A DNA stretch of 64,000 nt from Craterostigma plantagineum (lineage: Eukaryota; Streptophyta; Magnoliopsida; Lamiales; Linderniaceae): positions 372,001 to 436,000 of the forward strand of contig JAPQWV010000409.1 in assembly GCA_027422505.1 (NCBI GenBank). The letters are read 5' to 3'. A program made the position numbers and the translations under genes. The notes under the pieces were generated by a model. That model did not search any database and was not told the origin of the DNA. It saw only the letters and a program-made list of their open reading frames with translations. Shown here piece by piece: positions 1-13,459 of the stretch (the first letter of the stretch is position 1; each line of letters begins with the position of its first letter).

Positions 1-1302
1 TGAATACCCAAACTCCCGACATGATATTTTCTTTTTATATATTTATGATCGATAGAAACTCAATGAGCCGACGAATGTGTGTGTTATTGGTAGGAGATTG
101 CTTATTTGAAAAGTATGTTAAGATGGGAAGAAAATGTGGAACAGGAGAGGGGTATATATATGCATGCGCGATGGGAGAAATAGCAAGAGCGAAGTTGCGG
201 ACCCTCGATATGAAAGAGATGTTTGACTCTCTCGCTCCTTTATACATGGTTTTTAAAGAAAAACTAAATACTGTGGGGTTTAATTGTTTCTTTGTTTCTT
301 TTTTAAAGAGATGTGTGGATCATGTTTGACTCTCTCTCTCTCTCTCTCTATCTATCTCTTTTTCTTTTTTAGTTTACTGGATCAAATGGCGGCAAAGAGT
401 ATTTGATAGGACTAGAAAAGTAGCAGGACCACGTCAACCTTTTCATGCATGGGCTATATATGGTATCGTAGTTGTTTCAACTATATATATAGAGAAGAGT
501 AGTGAAAGTAGTAATGGTATCTCTTCACATGTTCATCACATGGAGGTGGTCTAATAATGGTCCTTCCCTTATGATTTTCTCGGCGCACATATTCGGCTTC
601 ATCTTACTCGGCAGCACCCCAAAGTTACGGATTATGTCCCTTTTCGTACCAATCATGGATATTCATAACATCGTATACATACACTCTTCCCATCTAACAG
701 AGTATTACACCCACAATAATGCTCAAATATACGTGTGTGTTTGTGCGTATGTGTTTTGTTATTTTAATACTCTCAATCGACATGCAGTGTTCTTTGGTAT
801 GATTCGCTTTTTGTTAAGAAGTTATCTTATTCAGAAGTCAGAACAAGAATAAAGCCGCGCGCATGTATATATTTCTTTCAGTTCTTCGAGTTCGCCCTCC
901 TTTTGCATCAATATCCCATGCAATCCATTCAAGATTCCTCACCAACTAACTTATTCATAGATATCCAAATATGATGAGTTCTTATGCTATAATAAACTGA
1001 AAAACTACTTTGAACTTTTGAAGTTCGATGATCTAACTTCCGACAACTAATTAACATGAGAAACCTCATAGAGTTCCATCCCGAGTTGAGATGATACAGA
1101 TTTTTACTCATTCAAGCAACTTGAGAAATGGGAGGTACAGATCCTACTATCAATGAATCGTGTAAAGACATAAAATTTCATAGTTTTAAGGTATATATAG
1201 ACCTCTAACTGCAATTACGATACTCTATTTTCTTTGTATGAATGAAGGTAAAAAAGAATCGAAATCGACACAACATACCCTCCAAAAGCTGGCCGCCGAC
1301 TA
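1..1302. other. intergenic, no gene recognised
   Basis: AT-rich DNA. Both strands carry only short, low-complexity reading frames with no recognisable domain. It includes a short CT microsatellite at about 331-350. I see no RNA gene or transposon end here. Confidence 0.6.
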
Positions 1303-1602
1303 CTAAGATTTCTTCGCCTGAGACGAAGAGCCTTCCACGTTCAAATTCACCAATCCAATGGTGGCGGGACTCTTCAGCTGATCAAGCTGCTTCTTCCCAA
1401 GCCTCAGCAAATATTCAATGTACAGAAAATTCTTACGATCGACTTGGTATGAGTTGCGCCTGAACTCTGCTGACACTATCGACTCGATTTTACTGCGTTC
1501 TTCGGGCGGTTTGGAACGAGCTGCACGCAAGAATCCTCTGTACAGAGCAAACACTTGCTTCTGCATCCCCGAAAGCCTGCTGGGATTTCTTGAACTCCCC
1601 AT
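1303..1602 (-). CDS. SDHAF1: succinate dehydrogenase assembly factor 1-like LYR protein
   Basis: Single-exon protein of 99 residues, the normal length for plant SDHAF1. The LYR signature (ALYRGFLRAAR) lies near residues 19-29. It is followed by the conserved stretch IVSAEFRRN and the FLYIEYLLRLGKKQL segment, with a basic C-terminus. LYR proteins of this type act in the mitochondrial matrix and help insert Fe-S clusters into the SDH2 subunit of complex II; that role is known for the family and inferred here. The start codon precedes a short Ser/Arg-rich leader that fits mitochondrial import. The gene is transcribed away from the neighbouring PPME1 gene across a roughly 790-bp shared upstream region. 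No frame damage is visible. Confidence 0.88.
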   Translation of the reverse strand: MGSSRNPSRLSGMQKQVFALYRGFLRAARSKPPEERSKIESIVSAEFRRNSYQVDRKNFLYIEYLLRLGKKQLDQLKSPATIGLVNLNVEGSSSQAKKS

Positions 1603-2392
1603 TGCTCAGTTTCTTTCCGACTTGTTGTAAAAAGGTTTCACTTTCTCCAAACACACTGTAATTTTTCAGGAGAATCCAGACATTAGAGGAGATGATGAAG
1701 GATTCATACATTACGTCGAGTCCCGTAACTGTTGTTCATGATTCTGCGATCGCATAGCAGAAGAAACCAACCCAAGCATTAAAGCAAGGAAGCTAAAACC
1801 TCAGCCATGTGCGAATTGTTGAAAAGAATGCCCATTTCGTTTCAAAATTCATTACCATTACACACGAAGCCAATGCTTAGAATGAATAACCTCTACGATC
1901 GATCGAGATACCGACACAAGGAAATGATGGGCCACAATTACAGACGAAATGAGGCGAAAAAGGCCTCATCTTTCGGCTCACCAGTACAAAAGAATATTTG
2001 GGCATCGCGTTAAAAAAATGTATGTATAAATAAAGAAAAGAAGAAAGGCAAAAGCTGATCAGCATCAATCATTGTGCAAAAACTCCAACGTAAAAAAAAT
2101 CGAGAACCTTTGTCGGAAAATACCATTGAGATCGAGCTTAAAGCTTGAGAAACGACCTTTGGGAGGACGCGATTCCACGGTGAAGCAGCTCAAAGGAAAT
2201 GAACATACGCCTGTAATTTGAGAAAGAAAGAAGATGGGCCTCAGAAACTATATATAAACGTCAGCCCATTTCCACACGTTTTGTTTTGACTGTAAACCCA
2301 AAGTTAAATGGCCCGTTAGGCAGCTAGCTGACAACAAAACGGTGATGCGTCGATTCTGAGTTTGGAGTTTGGACAGAGCGATCAATCAAAAG
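1603..2392. promoter_or_regulatory. divergent upstream region of SDHAF1 and PPME1
   Basis: Upstream region shared by two divergently transcribed genes. A good TATA box (TATATAAAC) lies at 2251-2259, about 140 bp before the PPME1 start codon. TGGGCC at 2235-2240 and AGCCCAT at 2263-2269 resemble site II / GCCCA elements common in promoters of plant housekeeping genes. The assignment of the TATA box to PPME1 rests on orientation and spacing only. Confidence 0.5.
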
Positions 2393-5167
2393 ATGGAGAA
2401 CCTTAGCTCGCTTCCTGAAGAGGATCAGCAAAATGGGGAAGAATCCACGGAAGTTCCTTCAGCATTTGATGCCAAACCTATTCGTCCACCATTTCAGTAT
2501 GTTATATGAATTATTACCTCGTTTTTTCCCCCTGTTTTTCGTTGGTTCCTGAACGAAATCGTCAACTTGGGATGATTCTGTTACCCTCTGATCTTGATCA
2601 TTAAGTCGACTTCCGTCTCCAATTTAACAGTGGTAGTTGGTATGATGATGATGTGTCTTGGCTATCGATAACTAATGTTGCCAAGTATGAGGACTTGTAA
2701 GGGTTGCTGAATATCGGATTGATATAGATTTCTTTTTCAGTGATGTTCATTGAAGAATGCCCATTCAACGTTTTTATTCTCTTTGTTCAACTTATAGGAC
2801 TCCATCACAAAAATATTCGCCTACAGACTGGAAGGGCTTTTTCGACGGAGAAGATGATATAAAAATTGCAGACTCAGAAAATGTAAGATGTCTTCTGTAA
2901 TTTGATGTAAACAGAGTTTTGTTTCCTACACTCTTCCTTATTATTTGCTTATCATTACACAGGTTTTCCACGTTTATACAGCTGGGACTGAGGGACCAGT
3001 TGTTTTCTGTCTCCATGGTGGTGGTTATTCAGGGTTTGTTTCTCATGGACGCACTTAGTATCTTGTGTAACGGATTCACTATAGAAGCATATATTTCTTT
3101 GACAAGCGACTTATTATCTAATATCTACAATGTCTTATAATTAGTTGATTCTCCTCAGGCTCTCATTTGCTCTATCAGCAAGTAAAATAAAAGAGAAAGC
3201 CCGTGTTGTAGCCATGGATTTAAGGGGCCATGGAAAATCATACACTGAGAACGACCTTGATCTATCTGTTGAGGTATGAGTTTCTGACTGCACCTGAAGT
3301 GGAAGATGATGCATTTTATTTCCGCTATATATTAATTAATATATATTTAATTCTAGATTTGACGGTATCACCTGGTTTCTGGGAATTGAAACTTCATATA
3401 CCAATTGCAGACTTTATGTAATGATGTCCTTGCCGTTTTAAAGACAATGTATGGGGACTCCCCACCAGCAATAGTGATGGTCGGGCACAGGTTGGTGTTC
3501 TGCCATATAATTTTGATGCTATGATTCAAATTACTTGACAATCTCCCTCCTTGGTCCTGCCATTGTAGTTTATCAGCAATTTGTTATACGTCAAAAACTT
3601 TTTTGATGGGTCACAGTCATGTTATTATTGTCTATTGAAACATTCTTCTAAGTGGTCTAGAGTTTGTTGGACTTTTGAAGTAAGTTTTCTGCATCTTTTT
3701 GCACCTAATAATGACTGAACTTTACCGGCTATTTATAAGATTAACCTCTGTAATATGTGGGTTGTGGGGGTAAAAACAGTATGGGAGGTTCAGTTGCTGT
3801 TCATGTTGCTGCAGTGAAGGCAGTATCAAGCTTGGCCGGACTGGTCGTTGTGGATGTTGTTGAGGTTTGTATTGACAATTTTGTATTAATTTGTATTATG
3901 ACAACGTTAGACTAATCGAAAGTGGATACAGGGAACTGCTATGGCCTCATTGATACATATGCAAAAGATTTTATCAAATAGGATGCAACATTTCTCAACC
4001 ATAGAAAAAGCGGTAATGATGTTCAGTTCTTGAATTGTTATAATTTCGGTGTGATTTATTCTCACTTGAAGCTTTCATACAGATTGAATGGAGTATCAAG
4101 GGTGGTTCGTTGAGAAATATTGAATCTGCTCGTGTTTCTATTCCTAGCACATTAGCGTATGATGATTCAAGAAAGTGGTTCGTATCGTACAATGGCCATA
4201 TCTTTGGTCCACATATGTTCTCCTTATTCCACTTAACAACCTCGACTTCTCCTAAAAGTGCAGTTATACCCATCGAGCTAGGCTTGAAGAAACTGAACAA
4301 TATTGGAAAGGCTGGTTCGAATCGTTCTTTTCATTCTAACCTCTTTCCTGATGAGTCATAAAAATAATCTGTAGACTCCCCTCGGATACCTCACAGCACA
4401 GATATTGATTTATATCCTTTATAAATGACACTAATACAACTACTTGTATTTATCAGGTATGAAGGCCTTTCAGAAAAGTTCTTATCCTGCCCTGTGCCAA
4501 AGCTCTTGCTTTTGGCGGGGACTGATAGATTGGACAGGTTCTCACTCCTGCTTAGTTCTCGCAGTCATGTCTGATTCCCAACTTCGTAATATACCATTCC
4601 TTGATCTAAGTATAGAATCAGCTCATCATTGATTATTTTGTACATGTTGCATCATTATATAGCCATGTCCAAGTTCCAACGTACGAAAAGTTTCTAAATA
4701 TGATTGTTCTTGTTTCATTTTATAACTTTAGAACTCTGACGATCGGTCAAATGCAAGGGAAGTTCCAAATGGTGGTTGTTAGACACACAGGCCATGCCAT
4801 ACAGGTCTGTTATAAATCTAGCCACAAAAACAAATCTTTGACTTATTTATAGACATTTAATCCTCAGTTACTTGCTTGTTAAAATTTACAGGAAGACGTA
4901 CCCGATGAATTCGCTAACCTCGTCGTAAATTTTATATCACGCAACAGAATCGGGCCCCATGGTGTTGAGGTCGGTACTCCTATCCCATTTGATGTACACT
5001 GAATTAGACGGGACACTATTCTTTCTTTGCAGGATCTTGTTTTCAATTCACGTACCTATCATTTAAGGCAAGTGTTTTTAGATTTATATTCCCTTGTCAT
5101 GAATCCTCGATTGATATATTTCTTGCAGATTCCTGGATTTCGCCGGCCTTCTGTAGCGAAGCCATAA
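2393..5167 (+). CDS. PPME1: protein phosphatase methylesterase 1 (PP2A demethylase)
   Basis: Thirteen exons: 2393-2496, 2798-2882, 2963-3033, 3159-3273, 3411-3490, 3780-3864, 3932-4012, 4083-4177, 4264-4314, 4457-4537, 4732-4804, 4892-4969 and 5129-5167. All have GT-AG borders and consistent phase, giving 345 residues. The alpha/beta hydrolase fold is clear: oxyanion segment LHGGGYSG, DLRGHGKS, and the nucleophile elbow GHSMGG. The elbow is assembled across the exon 5/6 junction, with the serine near residue 152. The late histidine sits in RHTGHAIQ. The segment YEGLSEKFL...LLLAGTDRLDR is diagnostic of PPME1. The enzyme removes the methyl ester from the C-terminal leucine of PP2A catalytic subunits in cytosol and nucleus. 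The start is the first ATG in the exon after the TATA box. Confidence 0.92.
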
Positions 5168-5614
5168 GCATAGATAGTCTCAGTCGATGGAGATCGGGTG
5201 AAAGTTAATTTATTTTAGGATTCAAACCCCTTGAAATCGATTTATTGTATGAATAAAGTTCTTGTGAAATGCTTCAATGCGGACTGGACTTGCACTGTTA
5301 TACGTTTAGCATTTTGAGAAATTGATTCGCCCCATGCATACCTTTGCTTTATCTTCAACATAAACATCACAATATCCAACGCTTAAAATAATATAAACGC
5401 ATCTGATGAAGTCTTAAAAATATTTAAACTAGCATAGCGCTAGCGGTATGCTGCTGCAATGTCATTCAAATATTCAAGCCATGAGTGGCCTAATTAAACA
5501 GATGCAACACAGAAGTATCGGAAGAAGGAAAATTAACCGTTTTCGAACACCCAAAAAAAAAAACAGACAGAAAGAAACCAAAACTGCAATTTTCTTGGAC
5601 AATTGGATCTCCTC
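5168..5614. other. intergenic between convergent genes
   Basis: 3' flanks of PPME1 and RPS5, which face each other. An AATAAA at 5252-5257 is a plausible PPME1 polyadenylation signal. Nothing else is recognised. Confidence 0.45.
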
Positions 5615-6853
<1,239 letters not shown>

Positions 6854-7346
6854 GTTTTCTGGCTTCAGAAAGCTATACTCTTCGATTGCTTTGCTGCACA
6901 ACAGAGCACGACAATCAAGTTACCGCGAGCAGAAGACGAAGATAGAAGCAGCAAAGGATGAATCACTTAAAGCCCTAGCTCAACATTGGATGGGCTTTGT
7001 AAATGGGCTCAAAGCCGAATTTACTGGGCAGCCCGCAAAAAATATTAGGCCTAATAACTTTTATTTAAAGCCCATTCAAGCCCAATTCGTGATCCTTTCT
7101 ACATTAAATATGTATAGTGACACGTCAGACTTGTGTGTCTAGGCGGAGGAGTCAGAGAGAGAGAGAAAAACAGAAATTACTCCGACACCTGAGAGCCACG
7201 AGAAAAAAGCTTACCAGCCAATCAAGCTTTGGTGTCTCCGCCGAGTTTATATTGCTTCTTCATTTCAAGAATGCCCTTTTATTTCTTCTGATCTGGGAAA
7301 CCCATCTCTCCGTCGGTGGACATTCGATCGGTTGTTCGCTTTAGTG
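6854..7346. promoter_or_regulatory. divergent promoter with clustered site II elements
   Basis: Interval between the starts of RPS5 (-) and the ABHD11-type hydrolase (+). It contains TGGGCT at 6991-6996 and 7004-7009, TGGGCA at 7025-7030, and the reverse-oriented forms AAGCCCATT at about 7068 and AAGCCCAATT at about 7078. Such TGGGCY clusters are the site II elements, bound by TCP-family factors, typical of plant ribosomal protein promoters. AAGCCCTAG at about 6970 resembles a degenerate telo-box. Regulation is inferred from motif clustering. Confidence 0.5.
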
Positions 7347-10284
7347 ATGTCTGTGGTTTCCAATTTTCTGTGCGGTCGCCGTGAAATTGGACCTGCATTT
7401 GGATCCGATGGTCGCTACCACTTCAGCTTCTCTTCATCAATCAATTCGAGAAAGCTCAAGTTCAATGTGCCGAGGAATGCCAGACAGGTGTCCCTGTCCT
7501 TGTACTTTTTATTATGAAGAGATAAACTAGCGTTTGGATGTCTGGGCTGGTTCAAAGATGATGTTAATAACTGGATTTCAGAGATGGGTATTTTGGTATT
7601 TTCTATTATAAGAGACTCGTGCTCGTTTGTTTACTAATTGTATGTCTCCGTCATCAGCTTCACCTTACTATATTAGAGGCTCCTCAGAGTTTTGATGATT
7701 CAATGTGAATAAATAACATTCTTCAGATAGTTTGAGCGATTTTTTTTTTCCTTGCATGTCAAACATTAAAGTATTTTCATCTTCTTTTCGGGGTCACTTG
7801 GCTTTTTCCGTTCCTATTATGTTTGTTATTTGATTTCTTCAGGTAGTTTTAAGTCACTCTAAAAGATCACTTGTCCGCTTAAATGTGTCAATGACGATGG
7901 TGGATGATCGGCTATCTGATAGACAGGCTATTGTGAAACCGGCAGATATATTGGTAACATGAATGGATAATGTTTCTCAGTGAAAACTCGAATTGCATGT
8001 TGTTTCATTTTATATCACCATTAGCTTCCCCACTTATGCTGTTTACATGATTTTGTATCGTGTAGGCTTACGAACTTGTTCAGGGTGCGGATGTGAGTCC
8101 TCTGTTTTCTTTCATCTTGTTGGATTTTCCCGTTGTATCCGTCTTAGGTCTGAAGTATTTGTTCATAGGTGAGGTGGAGCTACATCATGGACAAAACTGC
8201 ACCAGAACCTCCCACTGCTATTCTCTTGCATGGCATTTTAGGTAGCAGGAAAAACTGGGGTAAGTGCTATTCTTTTGATAGACAAGTTATCTTTAAAAAT
8301 TCAGTAACCATATCAACTTATGGCATCTAACGAAGAAAAATTGTGTTTTCACAACCTTGCATTTCTCATGTTAACACTTTGTGGCATGGTTTTCAGGAAC
8401 CTTTGCTAGGAGACTGGCCAAAGAGTTTCCAAAATGGCAGGTACTTTCAGTGCACTATTGTCCTTCCAATATCTGAAATGTTAAGTTAAAGGTTTTCATA
8501 CATTTCTTATATTTAGGGATCTGTTTTACTTTGATTGATATATAGTTGAGTGACCTTTTACGATGTCTGAAGCATACGTGAATTGACATTGTTTACGTTT
8601 AAGATGCTTTACCTTACTCTTCATCAACTATCTTATGTTTATGAAATATTTGTCATAGCCGTGACATAATTTTTTATGCTTTGATTGTGACAGTTTCTCC
8701 TTGTTGACCTGCGGTGCCATGGTGACTCGGCATCTTTGAATAAGAGAGGGCCTCATACTGTTGCTTCAGCTGCTCTTGATGTGTTGAAGCTCGTAAGTAG
8801 TTAAAGTAGAGCATCCTTCCATATTAAATGATGAGCGACTTGCTCTCGAAGTTTTGAAATAGGGTATAAAATGAATCTTAACAATAACTTCATTTTGTCT
8901 GAATCAGCTTCGTCAGCTGAAGCTCACTCCTCGTGTAGTAGTTGGCCATAGCTTTGGTGGTAAAGGTAACTCCCTTCACTGTCAATCGCTCCTCTGAACA
9001 AATTGATTAATTTCTCCTGCAATTTCCTGCAGTTGCTTTGAGCATGGTGGATCAGGTTTCAAAACCACTTGCTCGGCCTGTAAGGGTACGCTTTCATAAT
9101 CTTTGTGATGTACTTTAATCAACAGGATTTTTTGGCCGAATGCAAGTGTTGGCCAGTCAAACAACCTGTGTTCAACTTGATGAAGTGTCGTTCAGATTTG
9201 CTGTTGAATGTCCTATTGTCTTGAGTTCTTTTCCATCTGTATCACACTGAGTTGAAATTGTTATTCATCGAGACGCTATTCTCTAACATTTTTTAGGTTT
9301 GGGTTTTGGATGCTACGCCTGGTAAAGTTCGAGCAGGTGCAGATGGAGATGATCATCCTGCAGAACTGATCTCTTTCTTGAGTACATTACCGAAAGAGGT
9401 AACTAAGGCTTTGTTTGTTTGCAAAATTTAGCTCCTCTGAAACTCTCATCTGAAAACTAATCTATATTCACATTTAATACCTACTCAAATCTCAAATTAT
9501 TCTTTAAGGAAGGTTTCCTCCAAAGGAGATATCATAGAAGCTCTTGTTCAGCATGGTTTCTCACATGATGTAGCACAGGTGAACTTTTTTTTTTCCCCGC
9601 ATTTTGTGGTATGCTATCAAACAAACATATCAAATTATGGAGTTTGGAGAGCCTAATATTCATTTTTTAACGTTCTTCCTTCAGTGGGTGGCGACCAATC
9701 TTCGGAAAACTGGAATTAATGGAGCTCCACCAGCAACCTTCTCATGGGTGTTCAATCTCGAGGGTATCAGAGAGATGTATCAGTCGTACGAAGACACAAA
9801 TATGTGGTTGGTTACCTTTTTGCACTTCCCTCCCATCCGTGCACCCTAACAATGCAAGGGGGACTATAACAGTTTACATACATGTACACAAACACAACAC
9901 ACGTACATATAAAATGACTTAATCTTGAGAATTCTTGGTAGCGTTGATTCTCAAATGTGAGTTTTGCTATTTTCTCAGGAAGATTGTGGAGGATGTCCCT
10001 GGAGGCGTGCATATTAATTTTCTGAAAGCAGAAAGAAGTTTGCATAGATGGGCCTTAGAAGACATTAAGAGGATTCACATCGCCGAGGAGCAAGCACCTG
10101 AAGGAGGAGGTGGAGTAGAAATGCATGTCCTAGAAGACGCCGGCCATTGGGTACCTAAACTATCATATATACTACGTTGATTTAAAATGATTCTCTGTAT
10201 ACATTAGTCTCTCTTCTATAGGTGCATGCTGACAACCCAGATGGGCTCTTTAGAATTCTTTCGTTCTCTTTCCAAGGATACTAA
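7347..10284 (+). CDS. ABHD11-like alpha/beta hydrolase, probably organellar
   Basis: Thirteen exons: 7347-7487, 7843-7953, 8066-8092, 8169-8259, 8397-8440, 8694-8792, 8908-8965, 9033-9085, 9297-9398, 9513-9578, 9685-9806, 9979-10150 and 10222-10284. They give an uninterrupted 382-residue protein. The first ~70 residues are rich in Ser, Arg and Asn and look like a transit peptide. The hydrolase core begins around AILLHGILGSRKNW, followed by DLRCHGDS and the nucleophile elbow VGHSFGGKVAL. The acidic candidate is in WVLDATPG and the final histidine in LEDAGHWVHADNP. This arrangement matches the ABHD11 / YbfF-like family. The substrate is not known. Exon 3 is only 27 bp. Confidence 0.85.
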
Positions 10285-10830
10285 TTTATCCCCACGGAGG
10301 CTCATTCACAGGTGTTCTTGCCATGGAAGACTAGGAAAAAAAAAACTCCATTAGATTCAGATGGTACCGGTATGTATGTATGTATGTATCAGCGACAGTG
10401 ACCAAATTTTGAAGAGGTGTGTAGTGTAGATGGAAGATGACATTACATTACATTTTCAGACGCTGTTTTTTCTTCTATTCTCTGCAATCAGTTATGTTCA
10501 GACTTCAAACTATTCGGTTAGTTGATTGTTTGTATGTTATGGAACTTCATTCCCGAGTGTTAACAGACCAAAGAAAGAATGAGAAGTATGAAAGTCATTG
10601 CAGCACAGTGGTGATAATTTGTAATAACAAAAATCAAAATAATAAGCAAAGGGAATATATGTGAGAAGCAGAGCACGCCTACGTGGCATTCATTATCCTG
10701 TCTAAGTATTTTGTGGCCATTCCACTCGTTCGAACTCGAGACACACAGCCAAGCATAGCCTCCTCTCTTCTGTTCTCCATTGTCATCATCTGTAGCTTTC
10801 GATCATTCAGACAACTCAGGGAAAAAAAAA
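10285..10830. other. intergenic and 5' region of PSB33-like gene
   Basis: 3' flank of the hydrolase gene and upstream region of the next gene. It holds short TATG repeats near 10374-10387. No further gene is recognised. Confidence 0.4.
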
Positions 10831-11983
10831 ATGGCGGCCGTTGCTGAGCTCACCACCAAGAGTAGTATCACGGGCGTATTCTTACAGTCAACTTCCCTCC
10901 GCCGTGAGTCGCCGTCGAAGCACTCGACAAAGCAGACGCTGTCCAACAATTTTCGTCCTCCATTGTTGGTAGCCTCTCGCAGAAGGGTCAAGAGCAGAAC
11001 CCTCGTCACGTGCAAGGCCACCGAGGTATCGCCGCCGTCGTCATCATCGTCCTCGCCTTCGGAAAAAGAAGACGGCGGAAAGTACAATTGGGTCCCAGTT
11101 GTGCCCTTAGGTGCTCTGCCCAAGGGCGAGCGGCGCGTGATTATACAAGACGGCGACACCATACTCCTTTTGTGGTACAAAAACGACGTTTATGCCATCG
11201 AAAATAGGTCTCCTGCCGAGGGCGCTTATTCTGAAGGCCTAATTAATGCTAAGCTCACTCAGGTGAGTGTCATTAACTAACCCTTTCTTCTTCTTTATCG
11301 TTGCACTAGGAACTGAAACAGTGCTTACTTACTTTCTATCACTTGACACTGTCATAATAAAAATTTGTAAGAGTAGAATGCGTATGCCATTGGTTCTTTC
11401 TTCCCTTGCTTGTTATGTATATATATGCTCTGCAACATGTGTGAATTGTGGTAAAAGGATGGATGCATAGTGTGCCCAACGACTGATAGCACATTCGACC
11501 TACGAACTGGTGAGATCAGAGACTGGTATCCCAAGAATCCCGTGCTGAGAGTCCTCACTCCACCGCTAAGAACCCTATTCGTATATCCCGTGAAAACTGA
11601 CGATGAAAATATCTACATAAGCATTGGTGGAAGTGGTCAGCAAGCAGATGCTGCTACAGAGATTGTATTCAGTGGGAAGGCTCAGCCTGGGTTCACGGCC
11701 ACTAACGTCAACGTAGACGAGGTAATAAACTCTGCCCTGATCGAAGTTTAGTATCAGAACGAATGAACGATTTCGACGTGTAATTCTGCAGGTGAGAATG
11801 GTGGTCGACGAGAGCACTGGGGGTTCGGTTTCAGTAGGAAGAACGAATTGATAAATGGGAAGGCAGTCTCTGTCGATCGGTTTCTTGCTGCTGTTGGACT
11901 TTGAGCTGCTGACTGGCAAAGGTTTGCTGAAGGGAACTGGTTTCTTGGACTTCATTTACTCTGTTTCCCAAGCATTCAACTGA
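10831..11983 (+). CDS. PSB33: PSB33-like chloroplast Rieske-fold protein, frame disrupted near the C-terminus
   Basis: Exons 10831-11262, 11458-11721 and 11792-11983 would encode about 295 residues. The N-terminus is a Ser/Arg-rich plastid transit peptide. A Rieske-fold region follows (WVPVVPLGALPKGERRVII, YAIENRSPAEGAY, DGCIVCPTTDSTFDL), then a hydrophobic tail (GFLLLLDFELLTGKGLLKG). The Rieske Cys-x-His / Cys-x2-His ligands are not conserved, so no 2Fe-2S cluster is expected; this is true of PSB33. PSB33 stabilises photosystem II-LHCII supercomplexes in thylakoids. As written, the frame stops at 11849-11851. One base appears lost in the G run at 11819-11823 and one gained near 11871-11877, and together they restore the conserved tail. 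The start is the ATG after the A-rich leader. Confidence 0.8.
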
Positions 11984-12460
11984 TTCTTGCCTGCTACTAA
12001 ATAATGAGTACGCCCTGAGATTGCTTTCCTTTCATTCCTCAACAGTTGTTTGTATATCTGTATAATGTATTGATACTCTGAGCATAAGGCACTCTATTCA
12101 TGTAAAAGCACAAAACACACTCGCAATAAACTCTTGAATCAGCCGTAACAATAACAAATAAAAATGGGCTATGGGCTCTTTATGTTACATTCATTGCAAA
12201 GCTATGGGCTCTGTTTTCTGTTTAATTTCTTGACGATAAATAAATTGCGGATAGCTCCGTCTTGAAAGTCTTGTGTCTTGGCCAAAGCCCATTAAAAGCA
12301 GCCGAGGAAGAAAATTGTCTGCGTAGTTTCTTGACACCTAGCTAACACGTGTCCTCATTCCGGCTAAGCTTGAGCAGCAGAGATCCGTGTAATCAATCAC
12401 CTTGAGATTAAATAACATATGATCTAAAACATCTCTTTTTCAGCCGAATAATGTACGGAC
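11984..12460. promoter_or_regulatory. upstream region of the LEA-like gene with G-box/ABRE
   Basis: 3' flank of the PSB33-like gene (AATAAA at 12125-12130) and promoter of the next gene. The palindromic ACACGTGTC at 12345-12353 is a strong G-box/ABRE core about 110 bp before the start codon. This fits ABA- or desiccation-responsive expression of a LEA-like protein. The link is inferred from motif and position. Confidence 0.45.
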
Positions 12461-13111
12461 ATGATGGATTCAACACGAGCAGCGGAGGAGGATAATGCTG
12501 AGGCCGAGAAAGGCGACGCTTCTGCTAGAATGGCCGAGCTGAAGGAGGCTGCGACGTCGGCGGCGAGGAGGGCTATGGATTACTTCGCCGCTGGTAAGAC
12601 CGTGGAGCTTGACCAGAAAGCCGTACAAGGCGGTGATATAAACGAGGTAAAGAAAAGAAAGATTCTTTCTTGGACTCTTGCGAGGTTTGTCGGACTATGA
12701 ATGAATGGTTCTTGGGGCAGGTAAAGTATGGAGAAACAGAGCCCATAGCTAAGGAGACGATGAGAGAACTGAAGCTCAACGAAGAGGGTGACTACGATGT
12801 GTCGAAGCAGATAGCTGATGCAGACAAGGCAACTGCTGCTGACAGGTGAAACTCTTACAATGATTCTTGCTTGACTTGCCAAGTAATCCATAGTTAAGGC
12901 TAGTATAATAATACTTGGATTCATTGATGATGAAAACAGAGGCTATGCAGCTAAAAGGACCATCTACGGTGCCATGGGAAACTTCACTGATGCTGTTAAG
13001 GATAAACTAACATCCCCATCAGATATAGTGAAGGAGGCACGCGCCGCCCAAGAGTACGGCGGACCAAAGAGAGGCGAGAAGACGGACTTGGGAAAGACCT
13101 CCGACCAGTGA
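12461..13111 (+). CDS. small hydrophilic LEA-like protein, function unknown
   Basis: Three exons (12461-12646, 12721-12845, 12940-13111) encode 160 residues without interruption. The protein is rich in Ala, Lys, Glu and Asp. It has no hydrophobic segment and contains helical, LEA-type stretches such as ELKEAATSAARRAMDYF and AVKDKLTSPSDIVKEA. I do not recognise a precise family. The composition and the ABRE-like G-box in its promoter suggest a late-embryogenesis-abundant-type protective protein. Two ATGs begin the frame; the first is used here. It could instead be an unrelated plant-specific small protein. Confidence 0.65.
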
Positions 13112-13370
13112 GAGAGCTCTCTTAAAACTAGTGTGTGGTTTCTTTGCTGTAGATAAAAATTATGTCTGAAATGCATCAGTGCATGTATAGGTAACCTATC
13201 CTAATAAGGGAATCTTTAGTGCTTTATTCAACGTCAAGCAAACAAGGCAGCAAACGAAAAGCACTCGACGCGTATAAACAAATGAGAAACTGACGTTATT
13301 ATTACATTACTACGTCTTATCGTTGACATTTGCATGACTTACTGCCACGCACGTCTGCGAAGTACAGGCC

Positions 13371-13459
<89 letters not shown>

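Noticed and set aside
11458..11520. Rieske iron-sulphur protein with a functional cluster
   Set aside because: The CxH and CxxH ligand pairs are replaced, so a redox role is unlikely; the PSB33 assignment fits better.
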